A stretch of 64,000 nucleotides of DNA from Lithobates sylvaticus (taxonomy: Eukaryota > Chordata > Amphibia > Anura > Ranidae): NCBI GenBank assembly GCA_028564925.1, contig CM053029.1, positions 296,647,168 to 296,711,167 on the forward strand, in the 5' to 3' direction. Below the pieces are notes generated by a model. The model ran no database searches, was not told where the DNA came from, and worked only from the letters and a program-made list of their open reading frames with translations. Below are positions 1 to 10,662 of this stretch, piece after piece. Position numbers and translations under genes: made by a program. Each line of letters opens with the position of its first letter. Position 1 is the first letter of the stretch.

Positions 1-310
1 CGCTCCGGTCCAGAAGTGCCAGGCCCCACAAGCACTAGCGTGGAGGAGGAGGAAGTGCAATCCTCCTCCGCTTTGAATGCTGGACAGTGTGGGCAGTGAT
101 GTCACCGGTTGCTAGCTTCTAGGCGGCTATAGCGACCAGCCCAGGAGGAGAGTCAGGTGGAGGCAGGGGCGAAGCTGGAGCCGGAGCCACTGCCAGCGCT
201 ACCGCGGCTCAGTCTGCCGCTGTCCCCTGAATTCTGGACCGGGACAAGAGACTCGGGGCTAATGGCTCCAGACTCGGGGCTGTAGCCTCAATAGCCACCC
301 CCTAACGACG
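1..310. other. GC- and CpG-rich block at window start
   Basis: This stretch is much richer in G+C and CpG than the DNA that follows and holds no convincing open frame. It could be the edge of a CpG-island promoter or 5' UTR of a gene outside the window, or a degraded GC-rich repeat. No splice donor or start codon could be assigned with confidence. Confidence 0.3.
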
Positions 311-596
311 CCTCTGGCTCTAGGTGATCAGCATCACAATTAGAATACAGTCATTAGGATATCAATTTCTGCAGCAGTATTTTAGCACTGCTGCGGATAG
401 GAAGGGCTGTCAGTATATGAGGGTCAATAGTGACACACAGCTACCATCCTTTAACAAAGGCATCTCAGGAAATACTATCATAGCAATCCCTACAGCAGAA
501 AAAGTCACATAAGGGGTAAATTACTACATTAGTAATGATGCAGGAATGTATTTTCAATGTTTTTTTTTTATAAAAATGAAAAGAGAGACAGTCATA
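311..596. other. No recognisable feature
   Basis: AT-rich DNA with short chance open frames and a T-run. I see no gene, terminal repeat or tandem structure here. Confidence 0.5.
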
Positions 597-1090
597 CACT
601 ATATTGATAAAAAAAATTGTGACGCCTGCCTTTACACGCACATTAACTTTAGTGGCATCCCAGTCTTAGTCCGTAGGGTTCAATATTGTGTTGACCCACC
701 CTTTGCAGCTATAACAGATTCAACGATTCTGGAAAGGCTGTCCACAAGTTTTAGAAGTTTGTCTATGGGAATGTTTGACCATTCTTTCAGAAGTGCATTT
801 GTGAGGTCAGGCACCGATGTTGGATGAGAAGGCCTGGCTTGCAGTCTCCGCTCTAATTCATCCCAAAGGTGTTCTATCGAGTTGGGGTCAGGACTCTGTA
901 CAGGCCAATCAAGTTCCTCCACCCCAACTCGCTCATCCATGTCTTTATGGACCTTGCTTTGTGCATTGGTCCAAATCCTTTGGTGGAGGGGGGATTATGG
1001 TGTGGGGTTGTTTTTCAAGGGTTGGGCTTGGCCCCGTAGTACCAGTGAAGGAAACTCTTAAAGCGGTTGGAGCCCTGACATTGGTGGACA
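597..1090 (-). mobile_element. Tc1/mariner relic (3' part of element)
   Basis: The left edge is a TA followed by CACTATATTG, which resembles the inverted complement of the right terminus at 43,342 (TAATATAGTG). The body carries the C-terminal end of a Tc1-type transposase on the minus strand. The right boundary is not clear, and the alignment to the copy near 42.9 kb is lost around 1,080-1,090. It is a truncated copy of the same family whose arms flank the Harbinger element at 35-43 kb. Confidence 0.75.
680..940 (-). pseudogene. Tc1-like transposase, C-terminal fragment
   Basis: This 86-codon minus-strand frame reads like the end of a Tc1 transposase: an aromatic 'LDWPVQSPDPNSIEHLWDEL' segment holding the third acidic catalytic position (E of IEHLW), followed by a helical tail ending in a GG-x-x-QY motif. 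The N-terminal DNA-binding domains and the first two catalytic aspartates are absent, so it cannot be functional. The same C-terminus recurs on the plus strand near 43,020-43,260. Confidence 0.75.
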
Positions 1091-1158
1091 CTCTATCTTT
1101 TGCACACTCTTGTGCCACCACTCCTATGAAAACCCCAAGAACCTCACCCCACTGTCCT

Positions 1159-1160
<2 letters not shown>

Positions 1161-1209
<49 letters not shown>
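1161..1209. repeat. (CT)n microsatellite
   Basis: About 24 uninterrupted CT dinucleotides. Open frames crossing it (Leu/Ser runs, Arg/Glu runs) are artefacts of the repeat. Confidence 0.95.
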
Positions 1210-1210
<1 letters not shown>

Positions 1211-1212
<2 letters not shown>

Positions 1213-2039
1213 CTCTTTCCTCTCTCCTGTATACTCTTTTTTTCTTGAGCTATGGCTGGAGGTTGGGCAGTGGGCACTTGGCTACCATGGTTTATATTTC
1301 AGTACTTTATTACTTGTTACACTTCTTCACTGGTTACAGCTCTTTCTTTGTCTTAAGCACCCCTGGGCATCCTCTGACTTGAGAACTGTAATTGCTACTG
1401 CCATGTTTGTACTTGACACTGTATATGCCTCCCTGCATGGGGATATGATTTTATTTACCATGTGGCAATTATATACCTTTTCCTGGGGCATGTATGCTAA
1501 CCTTTCAATAAAAAAATTGATCAAGAAAGTTGTATGTTGTGTAGTATGTCAATACCTTTTTTCTCATTTTAAATATAATGTGGATGTGTTAGAACCTCAT
1601 CTAAATGCAGTAAACTGAAATCTCATTGGTCTACATGAGTTACTGCATATTGCACATAGATACTGAGCTCACTAATTAAATAAGCCCGAAAAAGTGCCAA
1701 GTACAACAGCTTTGTATTGTGTTGTGGACATTCTAGTAATGGGAAAATAGTCTTGTGTGTATGATGAATTTATACTGTGAATATGCAAGTTGACCAAAGA
1801 GCACTTAGGGATACTTCTATGGATTACGTCTATAGAACAGGAATGCACATTCTTCTGCTTTGAAGTGCACATATAAAGAAATACCGGTAATCACTTCAAA
1901 ATATAATATTTTACTTTTTAGCAATAATGTTATCATTGCTTTAACAGTCAATTTGCAAACATGCATTTGTTCCCCTAGCATCTAGTTTCTTCAAACCAAA
2001 CATGAAAAATATTGCTGCTATGGGTTGAAAGATTTAGGG
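1211..2039. other. No recognisable feature
   Basis: AT-rich sequence without a credible gene, inverted terminal repeat or tandem array. Open frames are short and lack coding character. Confidence 0.5.
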
Positions 2040-2335
2040 CTCTTTCACACGGGGCGGATCCGTAATGATCCTCCCCGTGAACATCCGCTGCTCAGCGGGG
2101 ATCGCTCCGCTGATTCCCGCTGAGCCAGCGGATGACACGGCGGTCCCTGCACACTGTGTAGGGACCGCCCTGTCAGATCTCTGCTTTCCTCTATGGAGGA
2201 TCGGATGAACACGGACCGTCTGTCCGTATTCATCCGATCTGCTCTGCAGACAGATAGAAAAATAGGATTTTCCTCCGTCTGCAGAATCGGACCATAGCAG
2301 ACATGGACGATATCGGGTGTTTTTATTTTCCTTAC
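2040..2335. mobile_element. GC-rich MITE, fold-back type
   Basis: Starts with GGGCTCTTTCACACGGGGCG, a common style of amphibian MITE end. It contains internal inverted segments, for example a GATCGGATGAACACGG-like stretch echoed as CGTATTCATCCGATC. The right terminus is not recognisable, so the copy is truncated or diverged. No coding capacity. Confidence 0.55.
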
Positions 2336-3067
2336 ATGTACCCATCAGATCTACAGCGACTGCACTTCCAAGTGCAAAGTGAATTTGCCTTTAGTAAATA
2401 AACCCCAATGTTTGGTTTTGGAAGCACCACAGAGGCTTGTTTCCATGGATAGTGCTTCAAATTTGTTTAAAGTGCATAACCTATGTTCCAAATAATGTGC
2501 ATAGGGTTTGTCAACATACCTAATAGAAAAATGCAATGGCATTGGGGTTTGGTGGTTACTATCTGGTTACTATCTGAAGATTAAACTTTATCTGATTTCA
2601 CATGGCAAAGATAAGAAAATTCAACATCTCGGAAACATATTAAAACCAAGAAATGCAGTTGTAATACTAACCTGAAGTGTATGGAAAACCTGATGAAAAT
2701 TTTGTGGAAACCTAAAACTTTTGGGCAATAAACAACTCACACTTCTTAAAAAGTGAGCTAGGCTACACTTCATTTTTAACACATGAAATACAAATGAAAA
2801 AGACACCACAAAAAAGGAAAATGTAGAGGATTTAATGGGTCCTTGGGGTGTGAGTGAGGATAATTAATTATGCTGGCCATATATTAGGTAATTTCAATGG
2901 AAACTCAACTACTCTCTAACAGCTTTTCAATTGTGGAAAATACTGAATAGATAACAGAAAGTTGCCACCAACAGCTTTGTTACAATATGAAAGCCTTTTA
3001 TAACAGTGGATAAATTATTATGCCCAAAAAGCCATAAAGTGAATGGAGAATCACCAATAGACTCTGA
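2336..3067. other. Mostly featureless; short MITE fragment near 2,355-2,407
   Basis: The segment around 2,369-2,407 (AGTGCAAAGTGAATTTGCCT, then TTTAGTAAATAA) matches the right end of the small MITE at 38,231-38,346. The rest is AT-rich DNA with no supportable gene. Confidence 0.45.
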
Positions 3068-3784
3068 TGCCCTGTACACACGACCAGACTTTCCAGCAGA
3101 CTAGGTCCGATGGAGTTCCCGCCGGACCTTCCAAATAAACGGACTTGCCCACACATGACCGACTTTCCGGCAGACTAGGTCCGATGGAGTTCCCGCTGGA
3201 ATTCCGGAGGAGTTCCGACGGACTTCCAAATGAACGGACTTGCCCACACACGGACCAAAGTCCATTCATTTAGAACATGATGAGTTACAACGGGACTAGA
3301 AAAGGAAGTCAATCTCGCCGCTTTTATTGGCGAGATTGGCACCTTGCGAGCCCCGTCGCATGGTATGGCTTTTAAGGGGAAGCCTCTACGCTGAAAAAAC
3401 AGCGTGGAGTCCCCCCCAAAATCGATACCAGACCCTTATCCGAGCACGCAGGCCGGGCCGGTCAGGAAAGGGGGTGGGGACAAGCGAGCGCCTCCCCCCT
3501 CTTGAGCCATACCAGGCCGCGTGCCCTCAACATGGGGGGTGCTTTGGGGAAAGGGGGGCCCTGTGGCCCCCCACCCCAAAGCACCTTGTCCCCATGTTGA
3601 TGAGGACAAGGGCCTCTTCCTGACAACCCTGGCCGTTGGTTGTCGGGGTCTGCGGGCGGGGGGCTTATCGGAATCCGGGAGCTCCCTTTAATAAGGGGGC
3701 CCCCAGATCCCGGCCCCCACCCTATGTGAATGAGTATGGGGTACAAGGGGCAGGGTCATCGGCAAATGTCACATGGTGACCCCA

Positions 3785-3850
3785 CCCCCATATGATGTCA
3801 CATTCCCAGTGACATCATATGGGGGCGGGGTCACCATGTGACATCTGATG
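3785..3850. repeat. Central dyad upstream of TATA box
   Basis: A GC-rich palindrome: GGTGACCCCACCCCCATATG and a reverse-complement partner surround a TGACATCA-type, CRE-like core. It lies directly upstream of the TATATAAG box and resembles the dyad between the two divergent modules at 21.49-21.63 kb. Confidence 0.55.
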
Positions 3851-3870
3851 GTGACCCCGCCCCTTGTCCC

Positions 3871-4148
3871 TATATAAGTCGCCACACCACGCTTCTCTGC
3901 CATTGCGGCCAGAGAGAGCGTCGTGGCAAGATCGGAAGGAAGAAGAAGAAGAGAAGAAGAGAAGAAGGAGAAGAAGGTAGCGGCGGCGACAGAAGAACCG
4001 AAGAGCAGGACAAGACCCCCGGACGGCGGCGACGACGAAGAAGAAAGCCGGGCTCCTCCGCTAGTAAAAGAGCTATCAGAAGATAGCGGAGGAGTCCGGC
4101 GAGAAGACCCCCCAATACGGAAGAAGACCCCCGGAGCTGTGTAATAAA
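3871..4148 (+). other. Short transcription module, copy A (start codon lost)
   Basis: TATATAAG at 3,871, then about 270 bp of purine-rich GAAGAA sequence, then AATAAA at 4,143-4,148. It aligns with the module at 21,637-21,900, but the position of the ATG there is changed here (CAAGATCGG in place of CAACATGGG). The frame ending ASKRAIRR before a stop is still readable. This copy is therefore probably not translated from the same start. Promoter and poly(A) activity are inferred from motifs only. Confidence 0.45.
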
Positions 4149-4961
4149 GTATTTTTAAAACTTGTGTTGTTTTTTATTTACACTTTTTTCCCCAGGTGAA
4201 TGGGTAGGGGTATATCGTACCCCATACTCATTCACATAGGGTGGGGGCCGGGATCTGGGGGCCCCCTTATTAAAGGGGGCTCCCGGTTTCTGATAAGCCC
4301 CCCGCCCGCAGGCCCCCTTTCCTCAAAGCACCCCCCATGTTGAGGGCACGTGGCCTGGTACGGCTCAGGAGGGGGGGCGCTCGCTTGTCCCCACCCCCTT
4401 TCCTGACCGGCCGGGCTGCACGCTCGGATGAGGGTCTGGTATCGATTTTGGGGGGACCCCCACGCCGTTTTTTCAGCGTAGGGGCTTCCCCTTAAAATCC
4501 ATACCAGACCAACGAGCCTTCCCTCTCGCACTCACTGCGATAGGAAAATGTGTTTTTCCTATTGCAGCCAGCGCGAGATATACAGTGCCCTGTCGCCGAG
4601 AAACATTCTCGGGGGCAGGTGCTGTAGCATACAGACGGACCAGCATACAGACGAACGGTTTTCCCGCTAGGAACTGACTCTGGCGGAGTTCCGGCGGGAA
4701 AATTTAAAACATGTTCTATTTCTAAAGTTGGATTTTTGCCATGCAAAGGTCTGATGGAGCCCACACACGATCAGAATATCTGACGGATTCGTTCCATCGG
4801 ACCTTTGCTGTCAAAAAGTCCGGTCATGTGTACAGGGCATTAGAACTCTGGACATCTTCCTCGATAACCGTGTCCTGTAGTTTGGAGCGCCATAATTATG
4901 TTTTCACTAGGCCCGTATGCTAGAGCTTACTCCTGCAGTAGTACTCACTCTGAATGGGGGC

Positions 4962-5210
4962 AGCTTTAAGCCTAGTACACATGGGCCGAATGTTGGGTGA
5001 CCTTGGGCAGATCAATAGAAACTGTCTGACATTCAGCCCGTGTGTACTGCAGTTGGTCCAACAGAAGCCACCCATTCGACCTGCTTCTGTCGAAGGGGCA
5101 TGACTGAAAAAGATCTGCTGATCGGCTCCCAATCAGCGCTCTCACCGCCCCTCTATCAGAATACAATAGCACAGCAGGAGAGAATAATGTACTAATGTCG
5201 GATAGTTAGT
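4962..5210. mobile_element. Harbinger-type MITE, incomplete
   Basis: Begins TAAGCCTAGTACACATGGGC, the style of PIF/Harbinger MITE ends (TAA target then a GCC..GTACACA terminus). An inverted echo, CCGTGTGTACTGCAG, occurs within. No clear right end. Confidence 0.45.
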
Positions 5211-5384
5211 ACAGCGGCTCCTACTGAGTTGTCAGTTTTTTTTCCGTTCAGCCAAAACAAAAATGCCTGCAACAGGACTTAGTTCCATTACTGGCAGGGA
5301 GAGGGGTTAGGGATGAGCTTTGGATTATGGTTGCACATAAGTTCAATCAGAACCCAAGTTGTTTGAGGTTCAAGAAAATAATAA

Positions 5385-5545
5385 ATCTAGAGAGTGTAAA
5401 ATCTGGTGCAGCTCTGGGGAAAAAAAACAGCCAGTCTTTCTTTGTCAAAGCTTAATCGAACAAGCTGAGGTTAGAAGCTGACTGGCTACCATGCGCAGCT
5501 GCGCCAGATTTTGCACTCTACAGTTTTAGTAAATCACACCTTTGT
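5385..5545. mobile_element. Palindromic MITE
   Basis: Two inverted halves: GTGTAAAATCTGGTGCAGC at left and GCGCCAGATTTTGCAC at right, with TTAGTAAATC beyond. The centre carries AAGCTTAATCGAACAAGCTG. A second copy of this family is at 60,247-60,422. Confidence 0.75.
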
Positions 5546-5779
5546 GTCTATAGCAACCAATTACCAACAATGCACTTCCTGGTCTCCGAACTGTGGTCAG
5601 GTGGCTTAGAAGAGCAAGTCATGGGGGTTTTCTTAGGTGCCAAGCCCTTCCCTATAATAGAAAGGGTTCCCAGCAGTCTTTGTCAGCATCTGTTGGGGGA
5701 GACATGGAGTAGTTAGGGACAGATAATAGAGGGTTTACAGAAACAGCTAGCTGTTGCTGCTGCTGAATCCTGGAAAATT

Positions 5780-6290
5780 ACTATATTTAAAGTGGGGTTG
5801 CACACAAAAAAAAAAAAAATCATTAATATTCCTAAAAAAAACAAAAAAACATTTGGAATTTTTTTTTAACTCACCTCTAAATGGCTGTTGCTAGGGGGTC
5901 CCTCATAGTCTGCCTCCTTCAGTGCCTGAGCTGGTGACATCACTTCCCCTCGGCGCAGGAAGAGCTCAGCTCTGCCCCCTCCCTCCTGTCAATCATCTGG
6001 GACATGTGACAGAGGTCCCAGGTAATTATGCGGCCACTCACGGCGCCACTCGTGCATGCGCAGTTGGTGCCCGGCTGTGAAGCCACAGCCGGGCGCCCAC
6101 AGTCCCACAGTTACAATGCCGGTGCTGGCGAATGGAGGGGGGGACGAGCGGGGCTTCGATGCCCCGCATCGCTGGACCCTGGGACAGGTAAGTGTCTGAT
6201 TATTATTAAAAGTCAGCAGCTTCAGTATTTGTAACTGCTGACTTTTAATATATCTTTTTTTTTTTAAATGGGCACCCCGCTTTAAATTAT
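5780..6290. mobile_element. Amphibian MITE, subfamily 1
   Basis: The ends TTAAAGTGGGGTTGCAC and GGGCACCCCGCTTTAAA are inverted. Inside are a GGCTGTGAAGCCACAGCC hairpin and a second hairpin formed by AAAGTCAGCAGC and GCTGCTGACTTTT-type sequence. The same internal layout is found at 6,928-7,372 and 57,898-58,356, so these are one family. Non-coding. Confidence 0.7.
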
Positions 6291-6927
6291 GAAACTGATA
6301 AGGATAGGAAATAAAGTCTGTGCAGAGAGAGCTAGTTGCTGCTGGTGATTACTATAAACTGCTTGGCTTACATCGAATGACAGACCCGCTTGCTGTGTGT
6401 TGGACAGTCCTGGAGCAGATAGGGATAGAGCAGGGTCTGTGCAGTAAGAGATCCTATATTGTGTTGCTGAAAAGTCCTATATTTACAGTCAGTGTATATT
6501 GATGACACTTGGAATAGATAGGGATAGATCATACAGTGTGTGCCAGGAGAGATACCTCTTTGTGTGCATTAGCATCAACTTTTCTCCTTTTTTTGGTATT
6601 TTATTGGTGTATTGTATTATATTTTATTGTTTGTTTCACATTTCAGACTTGCTTTTTACTTTCAGTTAGGTTTAAAATAAATAAATATAGGGTTTGGATT
6701 TGTTTGTTTTTTTAGTTTTTTTTGAGGGACTAGACCACTGGCCTTAGCTTGCATATTATGCTCTAATTTTCTTATCATGATAAACCTGCCTAGTCTGTCC
6801 CATTCAAAATGCAGCCTAAAAGTACATACAGTGCATCTAGTCTGTACAATTTATGGAATTGATTTGTTCATTAAAACCTGGCTGATCCATCACTCTGAAA
6901 ACTTGACCTAGTAAAAGTACTTAAAAC
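6291..6927. other. Old tandem-repeat flank, no gene
   Basis: Contains phrases such as TTCAAAATGCAGCCTAAAAG and CCTAGTAAAAGTACTTAAA that recur in the tandem repeat at 7,375-7,790 and 11,760-11,990, suggesting a decayed array interrupted by the MITE that follows. No coding region seen. Confidence 0.4.
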
Positions 6928-7372
6928 GGAGCTCCACCCAAAAGGGGAAGCTCCGCTGGACTGCACCCTCCCTCCTGTCCACTGCCACATTTGGCACTTT
7001 TTTGGGGAGGGGGAAGTGGGTACCTTGTTTTTGCTGTGGCGAACTGAGCATGATGTTTGACCCCCCTCCTTCCCCTGCAGTCTTCTGGAACACATTACAG
7101 GTCCCAGAAGATTTTGAAACCTTTCACAAGGTGCAGTGTGACTCGTGCATGCGCAGTAGAAAACAGGCTGTGAAGCTGCTAGGCTACACTTCCTGTTTCC
7201 CTTACTAGAGATGCCAGCACCTGCACCCAAAGCCAATTGAAGAATCGGCATGGGTGACGACATGACGGGATCCCTGGACAGGTGAGTGTCCTTATATTAA
7301 AAGTCAGCAGCTACAGTATTTGTAGCTGCTGACTTAAAATGTTTTCTGAAGGAGCTTGGAGCTCCCCTTTAA
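6928..7372. mobile_element. Amphibian MITE, subfamily 2
   Basis: Ends resemble TTAAAACGGAGCTCCACCC and GGAGCTCCCCTTTAAA. The internal AGTCAGCAGCTACAGTATTT hairpin is shared with the 5,780 and 57,898 copies. It appears to have inserted into a tandem-repeat region. Confidence 0.7.
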
Positions 7373-7374
7373 AT

Positions 7375-7790
7375 ATTATAGATGGAGTTGCAACACTCTA
7401 ATGTTGATTTTTTGTTTGTTGGTATTAGTATTCAAAATGCGTCAAATGCTTATGTAAATTCTGTATATGTAGTCACTCCAATGATATTATACATGGAGTT
7501 GCAACACTCTAATGTTGATTTTTTGTTATGAAAAGCTGACTGGTATTAGTATTCAAAATGCGGCAAATGCTTACATAAATTCTGTAAATGTAATCACTCC
7601 AATGTTTTGGTGTAAAATAAATACACGCACCCTAATGTTAATTTATTTGTTTTTTTTAAAGTTAACTGGTGTGTCCTGTTCAAAATGTGCTTAAATATTG
7701 TGCATAAAGTCACTACACTTTTTTTTTATTTTTTTTTATTAAAAGATAGGTGGTGTGTGTCTTCAGAATGTGGCCCATTAGCTGGCCTAG
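7375..7790. repeat. Degenerate tandem repeat, unit about 115-125 bp
   Basis: Successive units share GGAGTTGCAACACTCTAATG, TTCAAAATGCGGCAAATGC and AATCACTCCAATG in the same order. At least two good and two poor units are visible, and further units lie at 11,760-11,990. It looks like an ancient satellite-like array. Confidence 0.6.
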
Positions 7791-7858
7791 TAGATGGATC
7801 CTATTGTCTTAGGGTGTGGAGGACAAGGAACAGGCTGTACAATACAGTCAAACTATTA

Positions 7859-8276
7859 GCCTGGGTTCACACCTATGCGAATTCGCAGCGGCCTACCACG
7901 CTGCGAATTCGCAGGACATTTCAAAATACATTGATTTTAATGAGGCATGTTCACATACCTCCGGTGCATGCGCACTGCGCATTGTAGAAAAAACGTGTGC
8001 GATTTTTGGGCAGTGCGGTGCGGCTCAGGTGCGAATTCAGGCCCATTAACTTCTATGGGCACGCATCTGATTCGCAGCTGGCTTGCATTGTGAACACGAA
8101 TTCTTTCCTTCTCCTCACTACACCTCCCCCTCTACCCCCCCCCCTCTACCCCCCTCTCCCTGCTCACTGATCCGCAGCTAAAACGCTAAAACGCTGACAA
8201 ACCGCAGAACAACTGACGTTTCAGTGCGCAGTCACGCCGGACATTAAATTTGCACCGCACTGGTGTGAACCCAGGC
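7859..8276. mobile_element. Harbinger-type MITE with TTA target duplication
   Basis: Terminal repeats GCCTGGGTTCACACC and GGTGTGAACCCAGGC are exact complements, flanked by TTA on both sides (7,856-7,858 and 8,277-8,279). The left end also contains internal ATTCGCAG palindromes. Non-coding and therefore dependent on a transposase encoded elsewhere. Confidence 0.85.
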
Positions 8277-9279
8277 TTAAGGTCCATACTGCCATTGGCC
8301 CTAAGAATGACAGCATATGTTTGATGCATTCTCGCAATCTCAAAATGGATGTTCAGAAATATTTGTTAAAACTTTATTTTGTACAGTACATTGGTTGTGA
8401 TTTTTTTTTTCTATGTTTGAGAACTAGGTGGCATCTTTCAAGTACAGTAGTTGCTTCCTCTTTGAAAGGAGTCAAATATGAATCCTAGTTATTTCCCCTT
8501 CGAAGCATCTCACCGAAATAAAATTTTTAGCCTCTTAGATCGTTCTTCCACCACTTAGAGGCCTGAGTAGGAGCTTTTAAATATCCTCTCTTCCCGGAAG
8601 GGCTCAGGACATTGCTCACCCACTTACTCCTGATAACACTGATACGTGAGAATGATTCACAATAGGAATGTGCAGTGAAGAGTAATTCAGAGCACGGATC
8701 TTTATAATTACTAGTGCAGTGTCTTGTGGGCGGCTTCCTGGAATATTCAGGTTGACCAGTGAGAGAGAATGAAGTCAGCGCATCTGCTTGAGCATATTAG
8801 AAATGCCTGCAAATTGTGTTTTATGAAAGGGAGGAGTAAACTTAAAGTTGCTATTTTCTATATAATCTTCAACATTTCTTTTCACCCCAAAAAAGAAGTA
8901 CAGTGTTTATAAAGCATGATGAAGTAGACCAGCTGTTAAATTTGTATTACCAATGAAAGTTTTATTTTCTAAAAGCATATTCCATGCTGCAGACTGTTCC
9001 CCCAGCCCCAGGCCCCTATTTAAGTACAGACCTACCATTACAGAACTAGAGGCAGAAATCAGTGAACTATAAGAATGATGATGACACCACACTTGTGCCC
9101 ATTGAGTGCTATGAGTCCTTCTGCTATGGTGGAGCCATGCACAGCCATGGCAAATTCAAATATATAATGGGTGCTGAGGGGAGATGAACACTGCAATTCA
9201 GGTAATTTGGGGGGGGGGGGGGGGGGGGACTGGGGACATGACCTTACTTCATGTTACACCATAAATATAGATGCCATAT
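8277..9279. other. No gene; poly(G) run near 9,208-9,229
   Basis: AT-rich DNA with no supportable gene. A run of about 20 G interrupted by no other base lies near 9,208-9,229. Such a run is prone to length error in assemblies. Confidence 0.5.
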
Positions 9280-9715
9280 GCAACATGATCTAAAAGGTGA
9301 AATTAGCCTCTTCTTGAGATATATATAGGCAGGGAAAAAAGCTAGGTTTAACATGTCCATCTTGGCACCCCCAAAATCCAGGGGTGGTATTGGGTTCCCG
9401 GACTCCCGAAATATCACAAGGCCTTTCACCTTACCAGACTATTGTACTGGTGCTCGCAAATGGACAAAAAAACTTTAAATAAAGCTTAAATTGTCCTTCT
9501 TTTTGACACCATTATCATGCCTATCTTGGCTAGGCAAAAATGTATTGTTTTCACATATGTTCAATAGTCATCTATTCATAGACCCCCAAGTTAAAATAGT
9601 TAAGTCCCTTTTCTGGACCATCCTCTTATCCCCCACTCTATGCCCCTGTATCGTTCTTGGGGTTTCTGCACTTTTCTCAATGCATCTCAGATCCTCAATT
9701 TCAAAAGCTGATTAA
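9280..9715 (+). mobile_element. Probable L1/Tx1 LINE 3' fragment
   Basis: Weak similarity by eye to the C-terminal region of Tx1-type L1 ORF2 on the plus strand (phrases around HLTRLLYW and PILSWLGKN). It appears to be interrupted by the MITE that starts at 9,716, and traces may continue at 10,770-11,110. The frame is broken. This is a low-confidence call. Confidence 0.35.
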
Positions 9716-10662
9716 CCACTAGCCGACCAGCTCACGCAGATATACTGTGGCAGGTCTGCTCTCCTGTGCGAACCGATGTACCTGTACGTCGATCTGTGCA
9801 AGGAGGATAGCGGGCATGCGTGCGTGCCCGCGGGTCCCGAGGACTCGATGTCCGCCTGCGACCCGCGATCACAGTGAGGAGAGGCAGAACAGGAAACTGC
9901 CTATGTAAACAAGGCGATTTCCCTTTCTGCTAGATGACATGACAGAGATCTATTGTTCCCAGTGATCCGGAACAGCGATCTCTGTCATGTTCCAGTGAGT
10001 CCATCCCCCCTACAGTTAGAACACACCTAGGGAACACACTTAACCCCTTTGATCGCCCCCTAGTGTTAACCCCTTCCCTGTCATTTTTTACATTTATAAG
10101 TGCATTTTTAGAGCACTGATCAATGTAATAATGTCACTGGTCACCAAAAAGTGTCATTTGGGGTCAGATTTGTCCACTGCAATGTTGCAGTCCCGCTAAA
10201 AACCACAGATCGCCGCCATTACCAGTAAAAACAATAAAAAAAAAAAATAAGGGTCCCTAAATCTATTCCGTAGTTTGTAGACGCAATAACTTTTGCACAA
10301 ACCAAATCAATATACGCCTATTGCGATTTTTTTTTTACCAAAAATATGTAGAGGAATATATATCGGCCTAAACTGATGAATACGTTTTTTTTTATTTATT
10401 TATTTTTTGGATATGTATTATAACAGAAAGTAAAAAAAATATATATATTTTTTTAAATTGTGGCTATTTTTTTGTTCATAGTCAAAAAATTAAAAACCAC
10501 AGAGGTGATCAAATACCACAAAAGGAAAGCTCTATTTGTGGGTAAAAAAGGAAGTAAATTTTGTTTGGGTACAGCGTTGCACAACTGCGCAATTGTCAGT
10601 TAAAGTGACGCAGTGCCGTATCGCAAAAAATGGCCTGTCATTAAGGGGGCTGAAGTTGTTAA
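9716..10662. mobile_element. About 0.95 kb non-autonomous element, TTAACCACT ends
   Basis: Begins TTAACCACTAGCCGACC and ends CTGAAGTTGTTAA. Internal landmarks (CCCCTAGTGTTAACCCCTTC, CAATATACGCCTATTGCGA, AGGTGATCAAATACCAC, AAAGGAAAGCTCTATTTGTG) occur in the same order in the copy at 43,848-44,843, and a truncated copy sits at 61,498-61,930. Non-coding. I do not assign the superfamily. Confidence 0.75.

Larger units (their letters stand above)
3068..4839. mobile_element. 1.77 kb fold-back element with Harbinger-like ends
   Basis: The ends are inverted: TGCCCTGTACACACGACC at left and GGTCATGTGTACAGGGCA at right, flanked by TGA and TTA, compatible with a diverged 3-bp TNA target duplication. Subterminal sequence repeats the 'TCCGATGGAGTTCC' theme. 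Inside, two long arms (about 3,330-3,740 and 4,195-4,505) are inverted copies of each other and surround a small module with TATA box and poly(A) signal. The same arm sequence recurs at 20.64-23.1 kb. Long open frames in the arms are by-products of GC-rich palindromes. Confidence 0.7.

Noticed and set aside
817-1277. Open frames through the CT repeat
   Set aside because: Leu/Ser and Arg/Glu runs arise from the (CT)n microsatellite and Tc1 antisense sequence.
4232-4531. Gly/Pro-rich frames in the fold-back arms, also at 20,681-21,155 and 21,984-22,505
   Set aside because: They mirror each other in inverted arms, are driven by GC-rich composition and have no start context or homology I recognise.
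9716-10662. Possible CRISPR-like or tandem array in the TTAACCACT element
   Set aside because: No regular spacers or repeats; it is a MITE-like element with copies elsewhere in the window.
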